DNA from: an uncultured Clostridia bacterium
GTDB taxonomy: Bacteria > Bacillota > Clostridia > Oscillospirales > Ruminococcaceae
DNA length: 10,654 nucleotides
Assembly (NCBI GenBank): GCA_945933905.1
Contig: CAMEQX010000022.1
Location: 1 to 10,654, forward strand
Direction: 5' to 3'
Shown piece after piece: positions 1 through 4,797 of the stretch (position 1 is the stretch's first letter; each line of letters opens with the position of its first letter). The translations under genes were made by a program, and so were the position numbers. Under the pieces are notes generated by a model, which worked only from the letters and a program-made list of their open reading frames with translations, was not told where the DNA came from and did no database searches.

Positions 1-546
1 AGTTCAACGGAAAGCAAGCCCGTAGAAAGCAAACCCGAGGAAAGCAAACCCGAGGAAAGCAAACCCGAGAGCAGTATCTCCGACCCCGTGACTTTGCTCA
101 ACAGCATTTACGCGCTTTTCGGTGATGACGAGCGTTTCCCCGCAACCGGCGGCGATTTCAGCACTGATGAATTGATTGAAGGCGCGGGTAAAGTCGGACT
201 TGGCGAGCCTGAAGCGATTGACAACGTGGTTGGTTATCCTGCGGCGGAAATTGCGAAAATCGACAGCGCGGCTTCGCTTATGCACATGATGAACGCAAAT
301 ACATTTACCTCCGGCGCATATCACGTTGCTGCGGGAACAGACGCGGCGGCTCTCGCGGAGGCAATCAGAGCGAACATTCAGAACCGTATGTGGTGCTGCG
401 GTTTCCCCGACAAGCTGATTGTAGCAACCGTTGATGATTATGTAATCAGCGCTTTCGGAAAGGAATTCGCCCTCAACGCGTTCACCAAGCACCTCGCCGA
501 AGCTTATCCCACTTCAAAAATTTTGATTGACGAGCCGATTTTATGA
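1..546 (+). CDS. C-terminal part of a secreted or lipoprotein with ESKPE linker (DUF4358-like), 5' end outside window
   Basis: The frame is open from the first base, so the gene begins upstream. The GTG at 88 is an internal valine codon, not a start. The visible 181 residues begin with a Ser/Glu/Lys/Pro-rich linker containing four 5-residue repeats (ESKPV, then ESKPE three times), followed by a compact domain of about 150 residues. That domain ends in a Cys-Cys-Gly-Phe-Pro motif and a YVISAFG segment. A charged repeat linker before a globular domain is typical of exported proteins tethered to the membrane, but the signal peptide is not in the window. The stop overlaps the next start by 4 bp (ATGA), so the two are translationally coupled. 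Proteins of this shape often sit beside DHHW proteins in Clostridia and are annotated DUF4358 or hypothetical. That assignment comes from memory and is moderate. The molecular function is unknown; a supporting role in surface-polymer modification is inferred from the neighbour. Confidence 0.7.
   Translation, partial: SSTESKPVESKPEESKPEESKPESSISDPVTLLNSIYALFGDDERFPATGGDFSTDELIEGAGKVGLGEPEAIDNVVGYPAAEIAKIDSAASLMHMMNANTFTSGAYHVAAGTDAAALAEAIRANIQNRMWCCGFPDKLIVATVDDYVISAFGKEFALNAFTKHLAEAYPTSKILIDEPIL
10..69 (+). repeat. In-frame 15-bp tandem repeat, four copies, encoding ESKP(V/E)
   Basis: Four consecutive 15-bp units (10-24, 25-39, 40-54, 55-69) encode Glu-Ser-Lys-Pro plus Val or Glu. The last three units are identical at the DNA level (gaaagcaaacccgag). 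The first differs by one silent change and one change giving Val. Because the unit is a multiple of three, gain or loss of copies would change linker length without breaking the frame. Confidence 0.9.
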
Positions 547-1541
547 TGAAGAAAAAGTTTATTTCAGCAGCGATTTTAGCAGCTCTGCTTCTCACGGGCT
601 GTGCAAATAACAGCGTTTCCTCGGACATTTCCAGTTCCTCGCAGACTTCAGTTTCTTCGACCGAGAGTACTTCAAGCAGTGAGGAAAGCGAGTATGTTTC
701 GGGCGCCCGCGATGACAACGGCGTTTATGTGGTTGACGGATACGCGGCAAAGCTTGAATACCCGCTCAGCGAGAAAAACATAAACTACGCCGCAAAGCGC
801 TTTGCGTATATCAACGAGCAGTTTTTGAGCGGAAAGTGCGACAATATTTACGTGACGGTTGTTCCCGACAAGAATTATTTTCTCGCAAAGGAAAACGGCT
901 ATCCCGCGCTTGATTACGGCGAGCTTGCCGAGATGCTCACGAAGCAGATGGATTATGCGAAATATATTGACATTTATCCTATGCTGGAGCTTTCGGATTA
1001 TTACCGCACGGACACTCACTGGAAGCAGGAAAAGATTGTTGATATCGCGCAGTTTATCGCGGAGAAAATGGGAGTTTCGCTTTCGTCGGAGTACTCTCAG
1101 ACCGAGCTTGAGGGCGACTTTTTCGGCGTGCATTGCAGGCAGGCGGAGATTTCGATTGAACCTGACAAGCTGGTTTATCTCACAAATGATATTTTGCGTG
1201 AATGCAAGGTTTTTGACGGCGAAACGAGCAGCTATATCGATGTGTACAACTTGGAGCTTGCCTCGGGAAAAGACCCGTATGAAATCTTTCTCTCGGGAGC
1301 AAAATCTCTGCTCACTATCGAAAATCCGAACGCGACAACCGACAAGGAGCTGCTGATTTTCCGCGACTCGTTTGCGAGCAGCATAGCGCCGCTGTTTGCC
1401 GAGGGATACGCAAAAATCACGCTGATTGACATACGTTATCTCGCGCCGCAGCTTTTGAGCAATTTCGTTAAATTCAACGGACAGGACGTTCTTTTCCTGT
1501 ACAGCGCGCCCGTTCTCAACAACAGCGTTACCTTCAAATAA
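543..1541 (+). CDS. DHHW/AlgX-AlgJ-like surface lipoprotein (probable polysaccharide O-acetylation factor)
   Basis: This 332-residue protein starts at the ATG overlapping the previous stop; a second ATG follows at once and no strong ribosome site is visible, so coupled translation is likely. Residues 3-20 form a lipoprotein signal peptide (KKK, hydrophobic core, lipobox LLTGC with Cys20), followed by a Ser/Thr-rich linker to about residue 50. The conserved core has VTVVPDKNYF near 104-113, the signature TDTHW at 156-160, and RDSF at 274-277. In AlgX and AlgJ of alginate acetylation an Asp-x-His motif and a later Ser form an SGNH-like triad. The equivalents here would be Asp157, His159 and Ser276. 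The protein therefore probably acts outside the cell, moving or removing acyl groups on a surface glycan with an MBOAT acyltransferase, which would lie upstream outside the window. Family assignment is firm from the motifs; the substrate is unknown. A strong terminator follows. Confidence 0.82.
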   Translation: MMKKKFISAAILAALLLTGCANNSVSSDISSSSQTSVSSTESTSSSEESEYVSGARDDNGVYVVDGYAAKLEYPLSEKNINYAAKRFAYINEQFLSGKCDNIYVTVVPDKNYFLAKENGYPALDYGELAEMLTKQMDYAKYIDIYPMLELSDYYRTDTHWKQEKIVDIAQFIAEKMGVSLSSEYSQTELEGDFFGVHCRQAEISIEPDKLVYLTNDILRECKVFDGETSSYIDVYNLELASGKDPYEIFLSGAKSLLTIENPNATTDKELLIFRDSFASSIAPLFAEGYAKITLIDIRYLAPQLLSNFVKFNGQDVLFLYSAPVLNNSVTFK

Positions 1542-1547
1542 ATTCGC

Positions 1548-1581
1548 AAAAAGCCCGAGCTGTAAAAAGTTCGGGTTTTTT
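1548..1581 (+). terminator. Rho-independent terminator of the DHHW operon
   Basis: A run of A precedes a 7-bp stem, CCCGAGC paired with GTTCGGG (one G-U pair), with a loop of about 9 nt, followed directly by six T. It begins 7 bases after the DHHW stop codon, in the right place to end that operon. Confidence 0.9.
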
Positions 1582-1612
1582 GTGTTTTCGGAGTGAAAAT
1601 TGCAAAGAGTGT

Positions 1613-1641
1613 GTTACAAAAACGCAAAAGTGATGTATAAA
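1613..1641 (+). promoter_or_regulatory. Probable sigma-A-type promoter for the cNMP-fold gene
   Basis: GTTACA at 1613-1618 (4 of 6 to TTGACA) and TATAAA at 1636-1641 (5 of 6 to TATAAT) are 17 bp apart, in an AT-rich stretch between the upstream terminator and the ribosome binding site. This is a pattern match only. Confidence 0.5.
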
Positions 1642-1677
1642 ATATATAGAATAAAACTAATATGGGAGGATTGTTTT

Positions 1678-2169
1678 ATGGAAAAAAAACCGCTGATGAC
1701 GCTTTTCGGTGATAATGAGGTGATGATTCACGAGGGTGATACAAGAAATGAAATGTACAAAATCATCTCGGGAAAAGCCGCGCTTTATCTGCATTTCGGT
1801 GAAGAAAACGAGTACTTTATCGGCGTGCTTTCAGAGGGGAAGTGCTTTGGAGAGGTTTCGCTTCTTGCGGGAAAACCAAGCCCATATACCGTTGTGGCAG
1901 TGGGCGAGGTTATGGTAATGCGCGTCATGGCAGAGCAGTTTGAGGGGTTTGTGCGCGACAATGCAAAAAATGCCGTAGATATAATGAAAAATATGGCGTC
2001 AAGAATTGTTATGCTTAATGCAAATCTCAATTTGCTTGCAAACGAGCTTTCTGACCTTGCAAAAGAAAGCGAAAAAGCTCCGCAAACGCCGAATTATACG
2101 GACATAACCCAAAAGATTAGAATGTATCAGATAGCCGGAATTACCGGAAATTTTTCGGGGTTGGCGTAA
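1678..2169 (+). CDS. Single-domain cyclic-nucleotide-binding-fold protein
   Basis: The start is the ATG at 1678, about 9 bases after a clear ribosome site (gggagga, 1662-1668). A longer TTG-start frame from 1600 would cover the promoter and that site. The 163-residue protein is a cupin-like cNMP-binding domain over roughly residues 8-100: IHEGD near 17-21, MYKIISGKAALY near 26-37, and FGEVSLLAGKPSPYTV near 57-72, which aligns with the phosphate-binding cassette of CRP. The cassette keeps the FGE, but the usual Pro-Arg-Thr/Ala before the ligand contact reads Ser-Pro-Tyr-Thr. The Arg that contacts the cyclic phosphate in CRP is therefore missing and ordinary cAMP binding is doubtful. A helical stretch follows (about 84-125), then a polar tail. 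There is no DNA-binding helix-turn-helix, so it is not a CRP/FNR regulator. It may be a stand-alone sensor or adaptor, possibly binding another ligand. It appears to be transcribed alone. Confidence 0.8.
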   Translation: MEKKPLMTLFGDNEVMIHEGDTRNEMYKIISGKAALYLHFGEENEYFIGVLSEGKCFGEVSLLAGKPSPYTVVAVGEVMVMRVMAEQFEGFVRDNAKNAVDIMKNMASRIVMLNANLNLLANELSDLAKESEKAPQTPNYTDITQKIRMYQIAGITGNFSGLA

Positions 2170-2259
2170 GTTTTTGTACGCAGTATAGGCGCGCTTGAGC
2201 TTCTTCGGAATAATTGAAGATAATCTCGCGGCGGATTGTGTGATTTGTTGTAATCGGAT

Positions 2260-2294
2260 AAAAAATCGCCCCTAGAACAAACTAGGGGCGAAAA
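2260..2294 (-). terminator. Second (distal) copy of the tRNA terminator hairpin
   Basis: A perfect 10-bp stem (2266-2275 with 2282-2291) with a 6-nt loop is followed on the - strand by a T run from 2265 down to 2260. It is base-for-base identical over 34 nt to the copy at 2426-2459, 166 bp away. The U run lies only on the - strand side, so it terminates leftward transcription. Confidence 0.8.
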
Positions 2295-2351
2295 GTATAT
2301 TTCAAACTATGATTTGCGAACAACCCGCGGCTTTTCGTTTTTTCGTGCACC

Positions 2352-2368
2352 GGCGACATCGTGTCGCC
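2352..2368. repeat. Small perfect hairpin between the two terminators
   Basis: GGCGACA and TGTCGCC form a 7-bp stem around a 3-nt loop. No T run follows on either strand, so it is not an intrinsic terminator. It could be a dispersed intergenic palindrome or part of a short leftward RNA; neither can be decided here. Confidence 0.5.
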
Positions 2369-2424
2369 TGCGAAATTTACAAAAACGCTGAAAAAGTCGG
2401 GCTTTTACTCGGTAATCTTCGGGC

Positions 2425-2459
2425 AAAAAAATCGCCCCTAGAACAAACTAGGGGCGAAA
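2425..2459 (-). terminator. Rho-independent terminator of tRNA-Leu
   Basis: A 10-bp perfect stem (2432-2441 with 2448-2457), loop aacaaa on the + strand, is followed on the - strand by seven T (2431-2425). It lies 21 bases beyond the tRNA CCA end and is the first terminator met by the tRNA transcript. Confidence 0.9.
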
Positions 2460-2480
2460 TAGGATCCAGCGCCACGCTGG

Positions 2481-2567
2481 TGGTGCAGGTGACGGGACTT
2501 GAACCCACACGACCTCGCGATCACTAGCACCTGAAGCTAGCGCGTCTGCCAATTCCGCCACACCTGC
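2481..2567 (-). tRNA. tRNA-Leu, anticodon CAG, complete with encoded CCA
   Basis: Read on the - strand it folds as an 87-nt class II tRNA. The acceptor stem GCAGGTG pairs with CACCTGC, then discriminator A and encoded CCA. The anticodon stem CTAGC/GCTAG closes the loop TTCAGGT, giving CAG (complement at 2531-2533), which reads CUG leucine codons. The long variable arm has a 4-bp stem (GATC/GGTC) typical of tRNA-Leu, and the T loop is TTCAAGT. A consensus promoter lies upstream and a strong terminator downstream, so it should be expressed alone. Its 5' half recurs at 7918-7955. Confidence 0.96.
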
Positions 2568-2571
2568 GTAT
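2530..2571 (-). repeat. Left copy of 42-nt direct repeat (tRNA-Leu 5' half)
   Basis: These 42 bases are identical to 7918-7959. The identity starts in the anticodon loop and runs through the tRNA 5' end plus 4 leader bases. Outside it, similarity stops abruptly on the left but continues in diverged form through the promoter on the right. Together the two copies bracket the sigma/ABC cassette. Confidence 0.9.
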
Positions 2572-2603
2572 TAAATCCAATGGTTTCCCACTGAACATAA
2601 AGT

Positions 2604-2632
2604 ATTATATCACAATGCTCGCGGTTTGTCAA
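2604..2632 (-). promoter_or_regulatory. Promoter of tRNA-Leu
   Basis: On the - strand TTGACA (complement of 2627-2632) and TATAAT (complement of 2604-2609) are both perfect consensus hexamers with a 17-bp spacer. Transcription would start about 30 bases before the mature tRNA 5' end. Confidence 0.9.
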
Positions 2633-2686
2633 GTAGTTTTTCCAAAAAAGCCGTATAAATTTTGAGATAAGCATTCATATTTGTTC

Positions 2687-2715
2687 TTGCATTTTTCTCG
2701 ATTCGGTGATATAAT
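2687..2715 (+). promoter_or_regulatory. Promoter of the sigma / DUF4367 / secreted-protein operon
   Basis: TTGCAT (2687-2692) and TATAAT (2710-2715) have a 17-bp spacer, and TG at 2707-2708 makes an extended -10. The start would lie a few bases downstream, giving a leader of about 25-30 nt before the ATG at 2748. It is divergent from the tRNA promoter, with about 55 bp between the two -35 elements. It looks like a housekeeping promoter rather than an autoregulated alternative-sigma promoter. Confidence 0.75.
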
Positions 2716-2747
2716 GAAACAAAACAAGTGAGAAAAGGGTGATTACT

Positions 2748-3307
2748 ATGATATCAGCGGCACTGGCTATTCTGGAAAGCGAAGAACAGAGGAATGAGCT
2801 TTCCGAATTTTACGAGGAGAACAAAAGCAGACTGTATTCTATTGCGCTCGAGCGCCTGCATAATCGGCAAGACGCGGAGGACGCTATTCAGGAAACTTTT
2901 CTAGGAATTGCGGAAAAACCGGATAAATTTTTCTCGCTAACGAAAAATTTTTTGAAATTCCAACTCACAAAAGACTGCCTTATGCGGTTATTATAATTAG
3001 AAACGTTATTTTTGATATGTTTAGCTACAAAAGCAGGAGCAATTTTGACGAGCTGCCTGAGGAATTGCCCGATGAGAGACTTTCCGTTGAGGATATTGTC
3101 ATCGGAGAAATCTCGGGCGAGGAGCTGACAGGATTTCTTGAAACGCTACCCGAAACCAAATTGCAGGCAATTATCTTAAAGAGCGTCTACAACCTGAACT
3201 GCCGCGAAATTGCGAGTGTTCTCAATACCTCCGAAACCGCTGTACGAAAGCGAATTTCAGACGCGTACAAGCTAATAAACGATTATCTCGGAAAGGAAGA
3301 AGAATGA
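2748..3307 (+). pseudogene. Sigma-70 family (ECF-like) RNA polymerase sigma factor, interrupted by a frameshift
   Basis: The start is the ATG at 2748 behind aaaaggg. The first frame (2748-2996) encodes region 2, with DAEDAIQETFL near residues 42-52, then runs out of frame and stops after 82 residues. The rest is in the -1 frame, open from 2927, and gives IPTHKRLPY, IIIRNVIFDMF and then a complete region 4 ending at 3307. Its helix-turn-helix is roughly NLNCREIASVLNTSETAVRK, encoded at about 3196-3255. The second part has no ribosome site before its first ATG (3017), so it should not be made alone. The frame change maps to 2927-2996, most naturally the A5T6 run at 2943-2953. The downstream gene overlaps the stop (ATGA), as expected for a sigma/anti-sigma pair. 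Readings: a decayed gene, a programmed -1 frameshift or slippage, or a sequencing error in a homopolymer. Confidence 0.8.
2925..2952 (+). repeat. 8-bp direct repeat flanking 12 bases at the sigma frameshift
   Basis: aaattttt occurs at 2925-2932 and again at 2945-2952. Removing one copy plus the 12 bases between (20 bp in all) would join KPDKFF directly to EIPTHKR in one open frame. The repeat is simple and AT-rich, so chance is possible. Confidence 0.5.
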
Positions 3308-4065
3308 GCGAAACCGAGTTTAAAGCAATTCTTGAACAGGTGTGTGCGGCGAAATTTTCTCTTCCCGAGGACGCGCCCGAGCACCGCTTTTCCTACAGGC
3401 ACAAACGAAATATGAAGCGGATTTTGTCAGCCGCAAATTCTGCGCCAAATGTTGTCACGGAGCACAGAACAGCTCAAAAACGCTCGCTTAAACGTACGCT
3501 CTTGATAGCCGCGGTGCTTGCATTTTTGGCGGTTATCGTGGGCGCGGTTGTTGTTTTCAGGTCGGAGGATTTCCGCGGCACAGTGTATCACGATTACACG
3601 AAAATGTTTTCCGCAAACATTGAAGGCAGTCCGAAAACAATCGAATACAAATACGCTTTGGACTATGTTCCCGAGGGATTTGAAATCGTTGAAACGGATT
3701 TATCGCCAATAAGTGTTTACACATTATATATGAATAAATCTACCAAACAGACAATTGCATTAAGCCAATGGGTTAAGGAGAATTTTGAACCGCATTACAA
3801 TACGGAACATCGTTCACTAGAAGAAGTGATTATTAACGACAGTATGGGTTTGTGTATTGATTTTAGTCACGATGATTATAAAAGCACAGTTGTTGCGTGG
3901 GATATCGGGGATTATATAATACAAATTGATGCAAATTTAGACAAAGAAAGCGCTTTAAATTTGTGCAAGGTTCACAAACTTTATGAAATTGAAATAGTTA
4001 TGTTCCCTAATTGTTGTAAAAAACAGATGTATATTATAGAGGGACAAAAATCCTCTAAAAATTAA
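3304..4065 (+). CDS. DUF4367-type single-pass membrane protein, probable anti-sigma factor
   Basis: This 253-residue protein overlaps the sigma stop by 4 bp, with a purine-rich ribosome site (ggaaaggaagaaga) inside the sigma gene. Residues 1-64 are cytoplasmic and basic (RHKRNMKRIL near 32-41). One membrane helix spans about 65-85, followed by an extracellular domain of about 165 residues with YVPEGFEIV, an ALSQW segment and a VVAWDIGDYIIQI strand, the pattern of DUF4367 domains. This N-in/C-out layout directly after a sigma gene fits a membrane anti-sigma factor that senses something outside the cell; the role is inferred from context. With the sigma gene frameshifted, its partner may be missing. 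Base composition breaks inside the gene: by hand count G+C is 100 of 180 bases (3361-3420 plus 3481-3600) against 58 of 180 (3721-3780 plus 3841-3960), switching near 3600-3700. The distal part may have been replaced. The last 20 or so residues look unlike a typical family end. Confidence 0.75.
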   Translation: MSETEFKAILEQVCAAKFSLPEDAPEHRFSYRHKRNMKRILSAANSAPNVVTEHRTAQKRSLKRTLLIAAVLAFLAVIVGAVVVFRSEDFRGTVYHDYTKMFSANIEGSPKTIEYKYALDYVPEGFEIVETDLSPISVYTLYMNKSTKQTIALSQWVKENFEPHYNTEHRSLEEVIINDSMGLCIDFSHDDYKSTVVAWDIGDYIIQIDANLDKESALNLCKVHKLYEIEIVMFPNCCKKQMYIIEGQKSSKN

Positions 4066-4082
4066 GGAAAGGGGGTTAACCA

Positions 4083-4451
4083 ATGCACCTTAAAAAGTTA
4101 ATGGCGTCGCTTGGGGCTGTGATTTGCTTATCAACGTGCTTTAATGCAGCTGCCTTTGCCGAAACCACGGATTATTATGCTGAAGAAGATATTTCGCCGG
4201 CATATGAAATTGCAGAAAATCCGATTTCAACATTGAGCATTATTGACAGCACGGCATATTGCACAAGCGAAACAAGAGGCGAGGTTGTCAGCATAACCGT
4301 TGAGCAGACTCTTGAAAAGTACAGCGGCTGGTTCTGGATATGGAACAATGTTGACGGCGCGAGTTGGACAAAAACGGTGAACACGAACACAATTCGTTTG
4401 TCCAACAGCAAATCGCTTGGAGAATATGAACAGAGCAAACTATATGGGTGA
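4083..4451 (+). CDS. Small secreted protein of the sigma operon (C-terminus probably frameshifted)
   Basis: A strong ribosome site (aaggaaaggggg, 4064-4075) precedes the ATG, 17 bases after the DUF4367 gene. Residues 1-26 form a signal peptide (basic HLKK, hydrophobic core, AFA before Glu27). The mature part of about 96 residues starts acidic (DYYAEEDISPAYEI) and then shows a beta-rich segment with VVSITVEQTLEKYSG and FWIWNN. No catalytic motif is seen. Small exported proteins in this position after sigma/DUF4367 pairs occur in related Clostridia as hypothetical proteins, as I recall; they could be ligands or extracellular sensors, but the function is unknown. The frame stops after LGEYEQSKLYG while the +1 frame continues plausibly to 4530, so a one-base insertion near 4425-4450 is likely. 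Confidence 0.7.
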   Translation: MHLKKLMASLGAVICLSTCFNAAAFAETTDYYAEEDISPAYEIAENPISTLSIIDSTAYCTSETRGEVVSITVEQTLEKYSGWFWIWNNVDGASWTKTVNTNTIRLSNSKSLGEYEQSKLYG

Positions 4452-4530
4452 GATTTATGATGGCACAGGGTCTACATCGCATTTTATGGACGGCTATATC
4501 ATTGAATTAACCCCCAATTCAAACAGTTAA
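4426..4530 (+). pseudogene. Out-of-frame C-terminal tail of the small secreted protein
   Basis: The +1 frame across the upstream stop reads RANYMGEIYDG, then HFMDGYIIELTPNSNS, and ends at TAA 4528-4530. Dropping one base near 4431 would give GEYERANYMGEIYDG as a smooth continuation. The ATG at 4426 lacks a ribosome site, so independent translation is unlikely. The segment looks like a normal beta-strand-rich protein end rather than random sequence. Confidence 0.5.
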
Positions 4531-4708
4531 TTTTTACCTACATCAAAGGGCATAGGCATTTGGGGAAAATAGTTTCGTCGATTTTTCTTGAGTGGTGTGC
4601 TTATGCCCTATTAATCTTTCCGATTGTGAAGATTTGGTTTTAATTCTGATATACCGTGAATATTTCGCATTTTTGTTCAAGCAAGATTTAAAAGTGTTGC
4701 AAAAAAAT
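4531..4708. other. AT-rich intergenic stretch with a long-loop inverted repeat
   Basis: No frame with a ribosome site is present. AGGGCATA (4547-4554) and TATGCCCT (4602-4609) are perfect 8-bp inverted repeats about 47 bases apart. They could form a weak long-loop stem in the operon's 3' region. No other feature is supported before the terminator. Confidence 0.4.
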
Positions 4709-4742
4709 AAGCCAAAAGCAAGCGTTTTGTAATGGCTTTTTT
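4709..4742 (+). terminator. Rho-independent terminator ending the sigma operon
   Basis: AAGCCA (4709-4714) pairs with TGGCTT (4733-4738), and an inner CAAAA/TTTTG helix extends the stem. A run of T follows to 4742. It ends about 200 bases after the secreted-protein region and just before the ABC operon promoter, so the two + strand units are probably transcribed separately. Confidence 0.75.
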
Positions 4743-4752
4743 GGAGAAAAAA

Positions 4753-4761
4753 TGCTATAAT
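4753..4761 (+). promoter_or_regulatory. Extended -10 promoter of the ABC transporter operon
   Basis: TGCTATAAT (4753-4761) is a perfect extended -10. A -35 at the expected distance would fall inside the terminator stem and matches poorly, so the promoter either relies on the extended -10 or needs an activator. It lies about 37 bases before the GTG start. Confidence 0.6.
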
Positions 4762-4797
4762 TTTTGTGAGCGAGGTTGTTGTGAAAGGGGAATTCCG

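Larger units (their letters stand above)
2170..2480. other. Intergenic stretch without a convincing gene
   Basis: Between the cNMP-fold gene and the tRNA there is no coding frame with a ribosome site. A + strand open frame over 2309-2527 runs into the tRNA antisense and is not credible. The stretch contains two identical terminator hairpins, a third hairpin between them, and a 6-bp perfect hairpin (CCAGCG/CGCTGG, 2466-2480) directly after the tRNA 3' end on the - strand, which could mark the tRNA trailer. No clear terminator for the cNMP-fold gene was found. Confidence 0.6.

Noticed and set aside
1600..1677. TTG-start N-terminal extension of the cNMP-fold protein
   Set aside because: It would run through the likely promoter and the strong ribosome site at 1662-1668; the ATG at 1678 fits far better and gives a normal domain start.
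2130..2160. CCGG...CCGG plus T run at the end of the cNMP-fold gene as a terminator
   Set aside because: The stem is only 4 bp and lies inside the coding region; it is too weak to call.
2260..2459. Two-copy 34-nt repeat as a CRISPR array
   Set aside because: There are only two copies 166 bp apart, each a terminator hairpin with a T run; no regular spacers and no cas genes.
2309..2527. 72-codon + strand frame ending inside the tRNA
   Set aside because: It crosses a terminator and the antisense of the tRNA, with no ribosome site.
4098..4139. LSTC in the secreted protein as a lipobox
   Set aside because: Thr at the -1 position is not a usual lipobox residue, and a better AFA signal-peptidase site follows at residues 24-26.
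4547..4609. 8-bp inverted repeat as ends of a mobile element or MITE
   Set aside because: No flanking target duplication was seen, the interior is only about 47 bases, and there is no second copy in the window.
4732..4797. ATG-start extension of the first permease (Cys-rich leader)
   Set aside because: It lies in the terminator stem and before the -10 box, has no ribosome site and would put an unlikely segment before the first membrane helix. GTG 4798 has a ribosome site.
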